From the NCBI GenBank assembly GCA_902778585.1, contig CACYYD010000007.1, forward strand, positions 1 through 64,000: 64,000 nucleotides of DNA, in the 5' to 3' direction. A program made the translations under genes and the position numbers. Below the pieces are notes generated by a model. That model made no database searches. It saw only the letters and a list, made by a program, of their open reading frames with translations, and was not told the DNA's origin. Of this stretch, positions 24,787 to 32,817 are shown one piece after another. This DNA is from an uncultured Eubacteriales bacterium (lineage in GTDB: Bacteria; Bacillota; Clostridia; Peptostreptococcales; Anaerovoracaceae). How positions within the stretch are numbered: position 1 is the first letter of the stretch; each line of letters begins with the position of its first letter.

Positions 24787-25445
24787 AGAAACTGATGTAT
24801 ATTATGCTGGCTGCTGTGCTGGCAATGGGACTTGCTGCATGCGGAGGATCAGGCGGCAATGGAAGCAGCGATTTCGAATGGACAAAGACCGGCACTTTTA
24901 CAGATGAGAGCGATAATTATCTGATCATCGCAAAGCCGGGTGACGGTGAACATGATGGCCAGTGGGCTGTGTCCGTACTGCTGGCCAACGGAGAAGTACA
25001 CGGATGGTTCCTCGAGCAGAAGGGTGAGACGCTTTACGGCAACCTGAATTCTGAGTATGACGACAATGACGGCGACTACATCGTCACGCTGAGCGAAGAG
25101 GGAGAAGACGGTATCGTGATGGAGGTCGAAGGCGGCGAAACGTATCACTTCACTATGCAGGAGACGCCTGACTATATAGGTCTTCTCAAGATCAATACCG
25201 AAGGTGTCGGAACGATCGCTTATGGCCCTGAGGGAACGGAAGTCGAATTCGAAGAGGACTTCCCGACGCAGTCTGTGGCCGAGAACGTCGCAGCGCCTAC
25301 GACCTATGTGATCAAGGCGAAGCCTGAAGAGGGCTGGAAGTTTGTGAAATGGACAAAGAATGGCGAGGACTTCTCGACTGAGTCTGAGATCACAGTAGAG
25401 GTGAGCGAGGACGTCGAATACATCGCAGTCTTTGATGCTGAATAG
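24783..25445 (+). CDS. Lipoprotein with InlB B-repeat-like C-terminal domain
   Basis: 220 residues with a signal peptide and lipobox (LAAC near residue 20). A central beta-rich region is followed from about residue 140 by a repeat module of the divergent InlB B-repeat type (ending KPEEGWKFVKWTKNG and EYIAVFDAE), a fold common on Firmicute surface proteins. It is probably an extracytoplasmic structural or binding protein. The start overlaps the DUF1653 gene. Confidence 0.75.
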   Translation: MKKLMYIMLAAVLAMGLAACGGSGGNGSSDFEWTKTGTFTDESDNYLIIAKPGDGEHDGQWAVSVLLANGEVHGWFLEQKGETLYGNLNSEYDDNDGDYIVTLSEEGEDGIVMEVEGGETYHFTMQETPDYIGLLKINTEGVGTIAYGPEGTEVEFEEDFPTQSVAENVAAPTTYVIKAKPEEGWKFVKWTKNGEDFSTESEITVEVSEDVEYIAVFDAE

Positions 25446-25463
25446 GAAGGGCTGCATCCTGAG

Positions 25464-25730
25464 ATGGCTAGAAGGGTAAAAAAGATGGGAAATCCAATCG
25501 TAAGCGTCGATCTGCACGGCATGTTCAGGGAGGATGCGGTCAAGGCGATAGACCGCGCACTGAAGGCGGCTGATGACAGCACATACCAGATAAAGCTGAT
25601 CCACGGATACAACCGCGGGACCAGTCTGAAGAACATGATAATGGATGAGTACAGGTATCACCCGAAAGTGCTGAGAGTGGTGCCGGGCGATAATCTCGGG
25701 ATCACGGTGCTGGTGCTGCGCGAATTATAA
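25464..25730 (+). CDS. Smr domain protein
   Basis: 88-residue protein consisting almost only of a Smr (small MutS-related) domain, with the VDLHGM motif near residue 16 and the HGYNRG loop near residue 48. Smr domains nick branched DNA or cleave RNA; stand-alone copies act in ribosome rescue or DNA repair in other bacteria. The specific role here is unknown. The start is either 25464 or an inner ATG at 25488. Confidence 0.82.
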   Translation: MARRVKKMGNPIVSVDLHGMFREDAVKAIDRALKAADDSTYQIKLIHGYNRGTSLKNMIMDEYRYHPKVLRVVPGDNLGITVLVLREL

Positions 25731-25744
25731 GGGGGGTAAAGAGA

Positions 25745-26113
25745 ATGAGATTCAGAATGATACATGAGAACTTCAACGTGAGTGATCTTGAAACGTCGAT
25801 GGCGTTTTACGAGAAGGCGCTTGGTCTGAAAGAGGTAAGACGCAAGACGGCTGCGGACGGATCGTTCATCATCGTATATATCGCGAACGACGAGACGGAC
25901 TTTGAGCTCGAACTCACATGGCTGGCCGAGCATCCGCAGAAGTATGACCTTGGCGAGGAGGAATTCCATCTGGCGTTCAGAGTCGATGATTTTGAGGCGG
26001 CGCACGCGCTCCACGAGAGCATGGGATGCATCGCCTTCGAAAACCATGACATGGGTATATACTTCATCACTGACCCGGACGGGTACTGGCTTGAGATCAT
26101 ACCGGAGAGATAA
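25745..26113 (+). CDS. VOC family protein, glyoxalase I-like
   Basis: 122 residues with two beta-alpha-beta-beta-beta modules. Metal ligands expected for lactoylglutathione lyase are visible: an N-terminal His in MIHENF, Glu in FELELTW, His in EFHLAF and a C-terminal Glu in WLEIIPER. In clostridia such proteins may act on methylglyoxal adducts; substrate not proven. AAGGGGGG ribosome site. Confidence 0.85.
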   Translation: MRFRMIHENFNVSDLETSMAFYEKALGLKEVRRKTAADGSFIIVYIANDETDFELELTWLAEHPQKYDLGEEEFHLAFRVDDFEAAHALHESMGCIAFENHDMGIYFITDPDGYWLEIIPER

Positions 26114-26114
26114 C

Positions 26115-26681
26115 ATGAAAAAGGGCAGAAGCATAACATATAATTCGCCGGTGGTGCTGACTTTTGTCATCCTGAGCTTTGCGGTCATGGTGGCGAACTA
26201 TATGACCGCCGGACTCAGCAATAAGCTGCTGTTTATGACATATCACTCGTCGCTGGCATCGCCGCTCACGTACGTGCGCATGTTCACGCATGTTCTGGGT
26301 CACGCGGGCTGGAGCCATTACATCGGCAACATGATGTACCTGCTGCTCCTGGGACCGATGCTCGAGGAGAAGTACGGCTCCCGCGCGCTTATCGAGGTCG
26401 TTCTCGTGACCGGGCTCGTGACTGGCATCGTTACCTGGGTGCTCTTCCCGGGGATCGCGCTCTGCGGGGCGAGCGGCGTCGTTTTCGCGTTCATCATGAT
26501 GACATCGTTCACAAGCTTCAAAGAGGGCGAGATCCCGCTGACGGTGATCCTTGTGGCGATCATCTTTATCGGACAGCAGGTGTACGAGGGACTCCTGGTG
26601 CAGGATGACATTTCGAATATGGCTCATATCCTTGGAGGTATCGTCGGTGCCATCGCGGGGTACACACTGAATAAGAAATAG
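26115..26681 (+). CDS. Rhomboid family intramembrane serine protease
   Basis: 188 residues with about six hydrophobic helices. The catalytic serine is in GASGVVF near residue 122 and the catalytic histidine in NMAHILGG near residue 170; the H-x-x-x-N-like segment HYIGNMMYL near residue 68 is also present. Cleaves membrane proteins within the bilayer. Starts 2 bases after the VOC gene. Confidence 0.88.
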   Translation: MKKGRSITYNSPVVLTFVILSFAVMVANYMTAGLSNKLLFMTYHSSLASPLTYVRMFTHVLGHAGWSHYIGNMMYLLLLGPMLEEKYGSRALIEVVLVTGLVTGIVTWVLFPGIALCGASGVVFAFIMMTSFTSFKEGEIPLTVILVAIIFIGQQVYEGLLVQDDISNMAHILGGIVGAIAGYTLNKK

Positions 26682-26753
26682 AGGGAATGCAGTGACCATA
26701 AGAACGTACGTAAATACATGTCCGTATTACATAGAACTCCAGGAGGAAACAAG

Positions 26754-27119
26754 ATGGAACTGAAAAAACTGCCGTACGACCTTACTGTATGCAAGGTCGA
26801 AAGCATGAAGGATATAGATACGGATGCGGAGTTTTTCTTTATCGGGAAGACCGATGAGGAGCTTTCGCTTGTCTGCCGCACAGAGGATGTTCCGGCGAAT
26901 ACCGCAGCGCGCGACGACGGCTGGCGCGGCTTCCGTATCCAGGGCGTGCTGGATTTTTCGCTGATCGGCATCCTGTCCAAACTGTCGGGTATACTGGCCG
27001 ACAACAAGATAGGGATCTTTGCCGTGTCGACATACAACACTGACTATATTCTGGTGAAAGCCGAAAACTTTGAGCGTGCGATGGAAGTGCTCGAGGCGGC
27101 CGGCTACACAGTTGTTTAG
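26754..27119 (+). CDS. ACT domain-containing protein (CASTOR/ACT-like)
   Basis: 121 residues. The C-terminal half has an ACT fold pattern (GVLDFSLIGILSKLSGILADNKIGIFAVST), which usually binds amino acids. N-terminal half is another ACT-like module. No enzyme domain is attached, so it may be a stand-alone sensor. A strong AGGAGG ribosome site precedes it. It begins a short unit with HsmA. Confidence 0.82.
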   Translation: MELKKLPYDLTVCKVESMKDIDTDAEFFFIGKTDEELSLVCRTEDVPANTAARDDGWRGFRIQGVLDFSLIGILSKLSGILADNKIGIFAVSTYNTDYILVKAENFERAMEVLEAAGYTVV

Positions 27120-27128
27120 GGAGGAATA

Positions 27129-27509
27129 ATGCAGCCGATTCTAATTGCAGCAGTTATATCTATTACTTTGGCGCTTATCTTCTATACGATCGGCGTGTGG
27201 TCGGAGCACCGCGCAAAGGTGCTGATGCCGAAGCATCTGGCGTTCTTCTGGCTGGGACTTTGCTTTGACGCCACGGGCACTGAACTCATGGCGCATATGG
27301 CGAGCGGCTCCGGCGGCGGACTGATGTCACTGCACGGGATCACCGGGATGATCGCCATAATCCTGATGATGGTCCACGCGGTGTGGGCGACTGCGGTGAT
27401 GATCCGCAAGGATGAACAGATGATGCACACATTCCACCGCTTCAGCATCACCGTCTGGGTGATCTGGCTGGTGCCGTTTGTACTTGGAATGATAATGGGG
27501 ATGAGATGA
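27129..27509 (+). CDS. HsmA-like membrane protein (TIGR03987 family)
   Basis: 126-residue protein with four predicted membrane helices; the loop HAVWATAVMIRKDEQMMHTFHRFS contains several histidines. I recognise it as the TIGR03987/HsmA-like family, whose role is unknown. Ribosome site GGGAGGA. The stop overlaps the next start (ATGATG). Confidence 0.65.
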   Translation: MQPILIAAVISITLALIFYTIGVWSEHRAKVLMPKHLAFFWLGLCFDATGTELMAHMASGSGGGLMSLHGITGMIAIILMMVHAVWATAVMIRKDEQMMHTFHRFSITVWVIWLVPFVLGMIMGMR

Positions 27510-28321
27510 TGAAGACACTGAAAAAGTTCAATTTTGACGACGAAAGCAAACTGTATGTGGCGAGCGCGGGGCAGACGCACATTCCTTTCAGTGAGAATGA
27601 CGGAGTTCCTTTCGCGGAGTATGAGAAGCCTGCGATGCCTGAACATCCGCTGGCTCCGCTCGAACTTACGAACGAGGCGAAGGCTCTCGGCTATGCGGTG
27701 CCGTCTCAGAGGCAGCACTTCCTTCCGGGTCTGACTGCGGAGATGCTTGACTGGTTCTGGGCAAACATGGAGAAGGGTTACTATCTGTGGGCGCCGGGCT
27801 CGCACAAGCGGTTCAACTGGATAAGGTCGCCGTACGAGTATGGTTTTGAGGACTCGGTACACATCATCGTTGAGACGACAGACCCGGCTCTTCCGGCGTT
27901 CGGAGGCGAGGGAGTGCAGATCCACCGCCTGCATCTGGACGATTTTTATCCGTTCACGACGGCACTGAAGCATGTTATATGCGAGGGCGTTTTCAATGCT
28001 GCAGGCGAGCTGGTCGATTCGACTGTCCACGAGTGGGAAGACGTCCCGGGCGGTATCGTTCATATCACCGCGACGGTGACCAATACGAAGGCGACGATGC
28101 CTCCGCAGTTTGTACTGGATATTCTTAAAGAGAACCCTGACGCGAAACTGGTGCCTAACTGGGCGACCGAGCACGAGGACTACGAGGCGAGCCAGTGGCC
28201 GGTCTTTCTGCCGAAGCTGTACGAGCTGTGGAAGGATCACCCGGATCCGTCGCAGAACGTAAAGTGCAATCTTGAGGTCTGCCTGGGCGAGGACGGGAAG
28301 TATCATTATGTGGATATGTGA
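27509..28321 (+). CDS. DAPG hydrolase (PhlG)-like protein
   Basis: 270 residues. The central region (YYLWAPGSHKRFNW near residue 90, RLHLDDFYPF near 145) resembles the PhlG family of zinc-dependent carbon-carbon hydrolases first known for 2,4-diacetylphloroglucinol. Several conserved histidines and glutamates are present, but I could not verify the zinc ligand set by alignment. It is translationally coupled to the HsmA-like gene (either ATG, 27506 or 27509, with GGGGATGAG upstream). Substrate in this organism unknown. Confidence 0.5.
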   Translation: MKTLKKFNFDDESKLYVASAGQTHIPFSENDGVPFAEYEKPAMPEHPLAPLELTNEAKALGYAVPSQRQHFLPGLTAEMLDWFWANMEKGYYLWAPGSHKRFNWIRSPYEYGFEDSVHIIVETTDPALPAFGGEGVQIHRLHLDDFYPFTTALKHVICEGVFNAAGELVDSTVHEWEDVPGGIVHITATVTNTKATMPPQFVLDILKENPDAKLVPNWATEHEDYEASQWPVFLPKLYELWKDHPDPSQNVKCNLEVCLGEDGKYHYVDM

Positions 28322-28400
28322 TAGATCCATGAACGATTCTTCACTGTGTCGCGGTTGAAAAAACCAAGATCGGCGATATAATCGAGCCATCAGATACAGA

Positions 28401-28429
28401 AATCGGAGACAGGGCTCTCCGATTTTTTT
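28401..28429 (+). terminator. Rho-independent terminator
   Basis: Perfect 9-bp stem AATCGGAGA / TCTCCGATT with a 6-base loop, followed by five T. Ends the ACT-HsmA-PhlG-like unit and isolates the HicAB promoter. Confidence 0.9.
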
Positions 28430-28442
28430 GTTGCACCTATTA

Positions 28443-28471
28443 TTGATATTACGTAATTTACGTAATATAAT
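28443..28471 (+). promoter_or_regulatory. hicAB promoter with twin operator palindromes
   Basis: TTGATA (28443-28448), exactly 17 bases, then TATAAT (28466-28471). The spacer itself is TTACGTAA-T-TTACGTAA (28449-28465), two 8-base palindromes that fill the space between the -35 and -10 elements. This is the expected layout for autorepression by the HicB antitoxin. Confidence 0.8.
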
Positions 28472-28488
28472 TTGAAAGGAGAATTCAG

Positions 28489-28665
28489 GTAACCGGCAGA
28501 GAAATGGTGGAGCTGTTTATAGCGTGTGGTTGGACCATAGACAGGATCCATGGAAGCCACTTCATAATGAAGAAAGAGGGTCAGATAGAAGTAATTCCGG
28601 TACATGGAAGTAAAGATCTGGCTAAAGGTCTGGAAGGAAAGCTTAAAAAGAGGTTAGGCAAATAG
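28489..28665 (+). CDS. hicA: HicA family toxin (mRNA interferase)
   Basis: Small RNase toxin with a double-stranded-RNA-binding-like fold. The core IDRIHGSHFIM with the catalytic histidine and the GLEGKLKKRLG tail are typical of HicA. The normal N-terminus (TGREMVEL) is encoded, but its first codon at 28489 is GTA, not ATG or GTG, at an ideal 7-base distance from AGGAG (28477-28481). The first ATG (28504) is 22 bases from that site and would drop five residues. So the toxin start is either non-canonical or weakened. Followed 17 bases later by hicB. Confidence 0.85.
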   Translation, partial: VTGREMVELFIACGWTIDRIHGSHFIMKKEGQIEVIPVHGSKDLAKGLEGKLKKRLGK

Positions 28666-28682
28666 AAAGGATGTGAAACAAG

Positions 28683-29057
28683 ATGTTAAAGATATATCCT
28701 GCTATATTTCATAAAGAGGAGTCTTATTGGGTGGAATTTCCCGATCTAGATGGTTGTGTTACAGATGGGGATTCTCTTGAAGAAGCTATGGAAAATGCAC
28801 AGGAATCGATGGGATTATACCTGGCAGCTCTTTTGGAGGAAGGTCAGTCCCTTCCGGATGCGAGCGATATCAGAGAAATTAAGTCTGAAGATGTAGTATC
28901 ATATGTATCAGTGGATGTGAATAAATTTCGCAGGAGCACACGTGCTGTGAAAAAGACACTTTCGATTCCTGAGTGGCTTGCGATCGAGGCAGAGAAAAAT
29001 AATCTCAGCCTGTCTAAAGTCTTACAGGACGGTCTGAAGGCACAGCTGGGCATGTAG
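28683..29057 (+). CDS. hicB: HicB family antitoxin
   Basis: 124-residue antitoxin. N-terminal HicB fold (YPAIFHKEESYWVEFPDLDG, residues 4-23) that masks the toxin, and a C-terminal ribbon-helix-helix type DNA-binding part (SIPEWLAIEAEKNNLSLSKVLQDGL) that should bind the twin palindromes in the promoter. Ribosome site AAAGGATG. The hicA-hicB order and spacing are standard. Confidence 0.92.
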   Translation: MLKIYPAIFHKEESYWVEFPDLDGCVTDGDSLEEAMENAQESMGLYLAALLEEGQSLPDASDIREIKSEDVVSYVSVDVNKFRRSTRAVKKTLSIPEWLAIEAEKNNLSLSKVLQDGLKAQLGM

Positions 29058-29086
29058 GTGTAATATAAGCAAAGGAGACTTGGCGC

Positions 29087-29590
29087 ATGGAAGTCACTCT
29101 GATCAAATGGAACAAGTCCTTGAAGGACGAACTTATACGCATATGCAACAGTGTGGATCGCTCGTATTTGTCGGGACGCATTCCGGATCCGTATACAAGC
29201 GAGTCCGCGGATTGGTGGCTTGGCATGGTCGCCGAGCACGACGGTGTCGACGGCCTTTTCAGGGCTGTTGCGGTAGACGGAGAAGTCGTCGGGACGATCT
29301 CGGTCGAGCAGAAAGGTGATGTATTTTGCAAGGATGCTGAGATCGGATTCTTCCTGCTGACTGAGTACTGGTCAAAGGGCGTCATGACGGAGGCGGCGAG
29401 ACAGATCTGTGAAATGGCATTCGACGAGCTTGATATAATCAGGATCACGGGACTGGTATATTCGCCGAACCGCGCATCTCAGCGCGTCCTTGAGAAGAAC
29501 GGATTCGAGACTGAAGGCCGGCAGAAGAATGCGATATTTAAGAATGGAAGTGTTTACGATGCCTGCCTTTACGGCAAGCTGAAAAAATAG
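29087..29590 (+). CDS. GNAT family N-acetyltransferase
   Basis: 167-residue acetyltransferase of the RimJ/RimL-like group (motif A around WSKGVMTEAARQICEMAFDE, then RASQRVLEKNGF for the acetyl-CoA-binding C-terminal motif). Acceptor unknown. AAAGGAG ribosome site. It lies between HicB and a flavin reductase gene and is transcribed in the same direction. Confidence 0.88.
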   Translation: MEVTLIKWNKSLKDELIRICNSVDRSYLSGRIPDPYTSESADWWLGMVAEHDGVDGLFRAVAVDGEVVGTISVEQKGDVFCKDAEIGFFLLTEYWSKGVMTEAARQICEMAFDELDIIRITGLVYSPNRASQRVLEKNGFETEGRQKNAIFKNGSVYDACLYGKLKK

Positions 29591-29599
29591 GAGATAATG

Positions 29600-30130
29600 A
29601 TGGACATACTTGTACTGAACGGGAGCCCGAGACCTGCGGGCAATACTTCACAGATGATAGCGGCTTTTCGCGAGGGAGCGGAGTCTGCCGGACATAAAGT
29701 GGATGTTGTTGATGTGTGCAGAATGAAGATTGGCGGATGCCTTGCATGCGAATACTGCCACACAAAGGGGAACGGGCAGTGTGTTCAGAAGGACGATATG
29801 CAGGAGATATACAGCCTGCTGGATGAGACAGAGATGCTGGTGTTGGCATCGCCGATCTACTACCATAATGTGAGCGGCCAGCTGAAGTGCGTTATCGACC
29901 GCTTTTATGCGAAGCTGTATCCGAAAAAGCCGGGAAAACTGAGCAAGGTGGCGATGATACTCAGCTCCGGAGACCCTGAAATGTATGAGGGAGCGATGTT
30001 CTCGTATAATGGGGACTTCCTTGGGTATCTTGGCCTCGAGGATATGGGCATGTTTACGCATAATAGTTATGAGCCAGAAATGAAAGCCGAAGAACTCGAA
30101 GCGCTGAAGGCGTTTGGGGCGTCGCTTTAG
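29600..30130 (+). CDS. NADPH-dependent FMN reductase / flavodoxin-like protein
   Basis: 176 residues with the FMN phosphate loop LNGSPRPAGNT near residue 5, the GCLACEYC cysteine pair near residue 48 and the SPIYYHNVSGQLK segment near residue 85 that covers the flavin. This Cys-containing subgroup is common in anaerobes as iron-sulfur flavoprotein-like or quinone reductase proteins. Starts at 29600 (or the ATG 3 bases earlier) after ATAGGAG. Confidence 0.88.
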   Translation: MDILVLNGSPRPAGNTSQMIAAFREGAESAGHKVDVVDVCRMKIGGCLACEYCHTKGNGQCVQKDDMQEIYSLLDETEMLVLASPIYYHNVSGQLKCVIDRFYAKLYPKKPGKLSKVAMILSSGDPEMYEGAMFSYNGDFLGYLGLEDMGMFTHNSYEPEMKAEELEALKAFGASL

Positions 30131-30154
30131 GCATTCTGAGCAATTGAAATAGTA

Positions 30155-30838
30155 ATGATTGAATCTATAATAAAAGATATAGGAGGGCGTGAGTGCCTGA
30201 TATATGAGTGCGGATCTGCGGATACGCTTCTCATACAGCCTGTGGACGACCACGACATAGATGTGCTCGACAGCGAAGTGGCCGAGATCGTGAGGCTTGC
30301 CGGCAACGCAGGCTTTACACTTGCCGCATTCAGGGTCAATGACTGGAACGACGATCTTTCGCCGTGGGAGGCTCCCGCGGTCTTCGGAGACAAGGGCTTC
30401 GGCGGCAGAGCAGAGCCGACGCTTGAGTATATTGAGAAGGTCCTCGTGCCGGAACTTACCGGTGGCCGTGATGTGAAGCTGTATATTGGCGGCTACTCGC
30501 TGGCAGCGTTCTTTGCGCTTTGGTCGGTGTACAATACCGATATGTTCTGCGGGGTAGCTGCGGCATCACCGTCGGTGTGGTTTCCGGGATGGATCGATTT
30601 CGCGGAGAAAAACGAGGTGAAGGCAGGCTGCGTGTATCTGAGTCTTGGCGACAAGGAGGAGAAGACGCGGAATCCTGTTATGCGTACGGTCGGCGACGAT
30701 CTGAGGAGGCAGCATGAGCTGCTTGATGCTGATCCGCGCGTGGAGTGCACGCTCGAGATGAATCAGGGCAACCATTTTAAAGAGGCAGACATAAGGACGG
30801 CAAAGGGGTTCGCATGGCTGCTGAATGGACAAGTATAA
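30155..30838 (+). CDS. Alpha/beta hydrolase (esterase-like)
   Basis: 227 residues with the nucleophile elbow GGYSLAA near residue 112 and a late histidine in GNHFKEAD near residue 208; an acidic residue lies between. No signal peptide, so cytoplasmic. Resembles esterase/enterochelin esterase-like proteins. The start ATG lacks a clear ribosome site, so the true start may differ. Confidence 0.72.
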   Translation: MIESIIKDIGGRECLIYECGSADTLLIQPVDDHDIDVLDSEVAEIVRLAGNAGFTLAAFRVNDWNDDLSPWEAPAVFGDKGFGGRAEPTLEYIEKVLVPELTGGRDVKLYIGGYSLAAFFALWSVYNTDMFCGVAAASPSVWFPGWIDFAEKNEVKAGCVYLSLGDKEEKTRNPVMRTVGDDLRRQHELLDADPRVECTLEMNQGNHFKEADIRTAKGFAWLLNGQV

Positions 30839-30883
30839 GCAAAACTGGGACAGTGATAACGTTGAAACAAAGGAGGTATTCAA

Positions 30884-31282
30884 ATGGGCAAAGTTAATGA
30901 TTTTCTGACAGAAGGCGGAGTTTTCTATCTGGCGACTGTAGACGGCGATCAGCCGAAGGTGAGACCGCTTGGTGCGCACATGGAGATGGACGGAAAGGTG
31001 CTCTTTGGAGTTGGAGACTTCAAGGATGTATATAAGCAGCTCTGTGCGAATCCAAAGCTTGAGATCGCTTGTGCAAAGCCGGACGGGCATTGGCTGCGCT
31101 ATACGGGAAAGGCTGTATTTGAGACAGATCCGAAGTATGCTGAGGCTTCGCTTGATGCTATGCCGCAGCTTAGAAATATCTACAATGATGAGACTGGCCA
31201 CAAGCTGATGATGTTCCACCTTGAGGATGCGACTGCAGTTGATATTCCGATGATGGGACCCGGCGAGGACCTGCTTAAGTAG
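30884..31282 (+). CDS. Pyridoxamine 5-prime-phosphate oxidase family flavoprotein
   Basis: 132-residue split-barrel FMN-binding protein (FYLATVDGDQPKVRPLG near residue 14). Members of this small subgroup in anaerobes are called PPOX-class or FMN-binding redox proteins and need not act on pyridoxamine. Strong AAAGGAGG ribosome site and a terminator downstream, so it is the last gene of its unit. Confidence 0.88.
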   Translation: MGKVNDFLTEGGVFYLATVDGDQPKVRPLGAHMEMDGKVLFGVGDFKDVYKQLCANPKLEIACAKPDGHWLRYTGKAVFETDPKYAEASLDAMPQLRNIYNDETGHKLMMFHLEDATAVDIPMMGPGEDLLK

Positions 31283-31331
31283 ATCAATTTGTGGCTATTG
31301 GCAAAACGGCTGATGATATAGAAATTGAAGG

Positions 31332-31357
31332 CGCTTTCGGAAGAGGGCGTTTTTTTT
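31332..31357 (+). terminator. Rho-independent terminator
   Basis: CGCTTTC / GAGGGCG stem with two G-U pairs and a GGAA loop (31332-31349), followed by eight T. Ends the PPOX transcript. Confidence 0.85.
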
Positions 31358-31511
31358 ATGAGTTAGGTTTAACTCCGCTCGTCTCCTCTGACTCGCGGTC
31401 ATTTTTATCGCAAGACTTTCTCAGACAGATATGTGCATGGTCGACAAATGCATATGTGTTGGCTTAAAATCAAAGTGATAAAAAGACTGACGTACGCCGA
31501 AAGGAGAAACT

Positions 31512-31709
31512 ATGGCAACTGTAGAAGAACTGGTAAAGCAGTATGAGACTGATAAAGCACTGAAGAAAGAGGTCGACGGGATTCTGGCAGACAACAAAAT
31601 CACGATTTCTGAGTTTATGGGTTTTGTAAAGAAGCATGACGTAGATGTGTCGCTTTCTGACTTTCCGAAGCTGATCGAAGAGGCGAAGAAGGCAGGGCTT
31701 ATCAAATAA
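31512..31709 (+). CDS. Small helical protein of unknown function
   Basis: 65 residues, lysine/glutamate-rich, two or three helices, preceded by AAAGGAGAAA. It has a loose likeness to Nif11-type leader peptides (helical segment followed by a VSLSDFPKL turn), but no cleavage motif or core peptide is present and no modifying enzyme is nearby. Probably a small conserved protein. Confidence 0.6.
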   Translation: MATVEELVKQYETDKALKKEVDGILADNKITISEFMGFVKKHDVDVSLSDFPKLIEEAKKAGLIK

Positions 31710-31734
31710 AGGACCTGTACTGAGGTGGAGCATA

Positions 31735-32055
31735 ATGACCAATAAGCAGATCGAAACCCGTATCGCAAGGGTCAGAGAGATGGAGTCGCGTCTGGACAGG
31801 TCTGAGGCGGCCATCAGGGCGCTGGATGAAGCACTGACCGGATACGAAAATATACTGGATGAGTACCGCACGCTCGAAGAATATTATGGCAGCTTCGAAT
31901 GGCGGGATGATTTTGATGCAGATGAGCGGGGCCTTCTTCCGGAAGATCTCAAGAGGGGCGTGCTCTCTGAAGATGCGGTGTATGACCTTCTGACTGAGCA
32001 TAAAAAACTGCTTATAAGGATGAGCCAGCTGGTGCATGAATTCCAGAATGCGTGA
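31735..32055 (+). CDS. DUF4298 domain protein
   Basis: 106-residue helical protein with the DUF4298 pattern: an N-terminal coiled coil (RVREMESRLDRSE), a Tyr-rich centre (LEEYYGSFEWRDDFDAD) and LLPEDLKRGVLSEDAVYDLL. Function unknown. GAGGTGGAG ribosome site. The next gene begins 17 bases downstream of its stop. Confidence 0.82.
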   Translation: MTNKQIETRIARVREMESRLDRSEAAIRALDEALTGYENILDEYRTLEEYYGSFEWRDDFDADERGLLPEDLKRGVLSEDAVYDLLTEHKKLLIRMSQLVHEFQNA

Positions 32056-32072
32056 TTTGGCAGGCATATCAA

Positions 32073-32750
32073 ATGACTATCAACGACCTTTACATACGAA
32101 CTCAGGATGATCTTATGGACGGCGTCAGAGAACTGGGGATACTCCCGTTCTTTGTGAATTCGCTGCGCGGTTTTTCCATTGACGAACATGTGGACCCGGG
32201 CATCTGGTTTTCGGGCGAGGAAGGTCCCTGGGAATGGAAAGGTCCTGTCATAAACGAGCTCGGATGCGCGTACGGCAAGTTCTTTGAGAAGAAGGCGGCC
32301 TACATAAGCCCGGAGTGGTTCTGCCATTTCGCAAACTACAGGAGGGACGGCTACGACTTCGATGCAAGATTCGACGACGGGCTGGTCTTCAGAGGCGACA
32401 AGCTGATGTATGATCTCATCGATGCCAATGCGCCCGTGCTTTCCAAACGCCTGAAGTTTCTCGGCAACTACCGGAAGGGCGGAAACAAGGGCTTCGACAC
32501 AATCATCAACCGTCTGCAGGCTCAGGGATATGTCATAATAAGTGACTTCATATACATGATAGACAAAAACGGCAATGAGTACGGCTGGGGCGTCGCAGAG
32601 TATTCGACTCCGGAGCACTTCATGGGAAGTGCTTTCACGGACAACGTCTACAGCTGTTTGCCGCAGGAGTCGTACGAGATGCTGTTTGAGCACCTGCGGG
32701 AGATCCTGCCGGGTGCGGAAGAGGCAGCAATAAAACGGTTCCTGAAATAA
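32073..32750 (+). CDS. AlkZ-related winged-helix-like protein
   Basis: About 225 residues. The opening (DDLMDGVRELGILPFFVN) and the central WEWKGPVINELGCAYGKFF match a clostridial family annotated as AlkZ-related, distant from YcaQ-type DNA glycosylases. I see no proof of glycosylase activity. The GTG at 32052 is inside the preceding gene; the ATG at 32073 with GGCAGG upstream is preferred. Confidence 0.6.
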   Translation: MTINDLYIRTQDDLMDGVRELGILPFFVNSLRGFSIDEHVDPGIWFSGEEGPWEWKGPVINELGCAYGKFFEKKAAYISPEWFCHFANYRRDGYDFDARFDDGLVFRGDKLMYDLIDANAPVLSKRLKFLGNYRKGGNKGFDTIINRLQAQGYVIISDFIYMIDKNGNEYGWGVAEYSTPEHFMGSAFTDNVYSCLPQESYEMLFEHLREILPGAEEAAIKRFLK

Positions 32751-32817
32751 AGGAGGCTGGCTGCGGTCTCTCATTGATTAGTTTACTGATTGGTGAATTG
32801 AAAGGCTAAAGAAGAAC

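Noticed and set aside
31512..31709. Nif11-type RiPP precursor
   Set aside because: The likeness is weak, there is no Gly-Gly type cleavage site or core segment, and no lanthipeptide or radical-SAM modifying enzyme is nearby.
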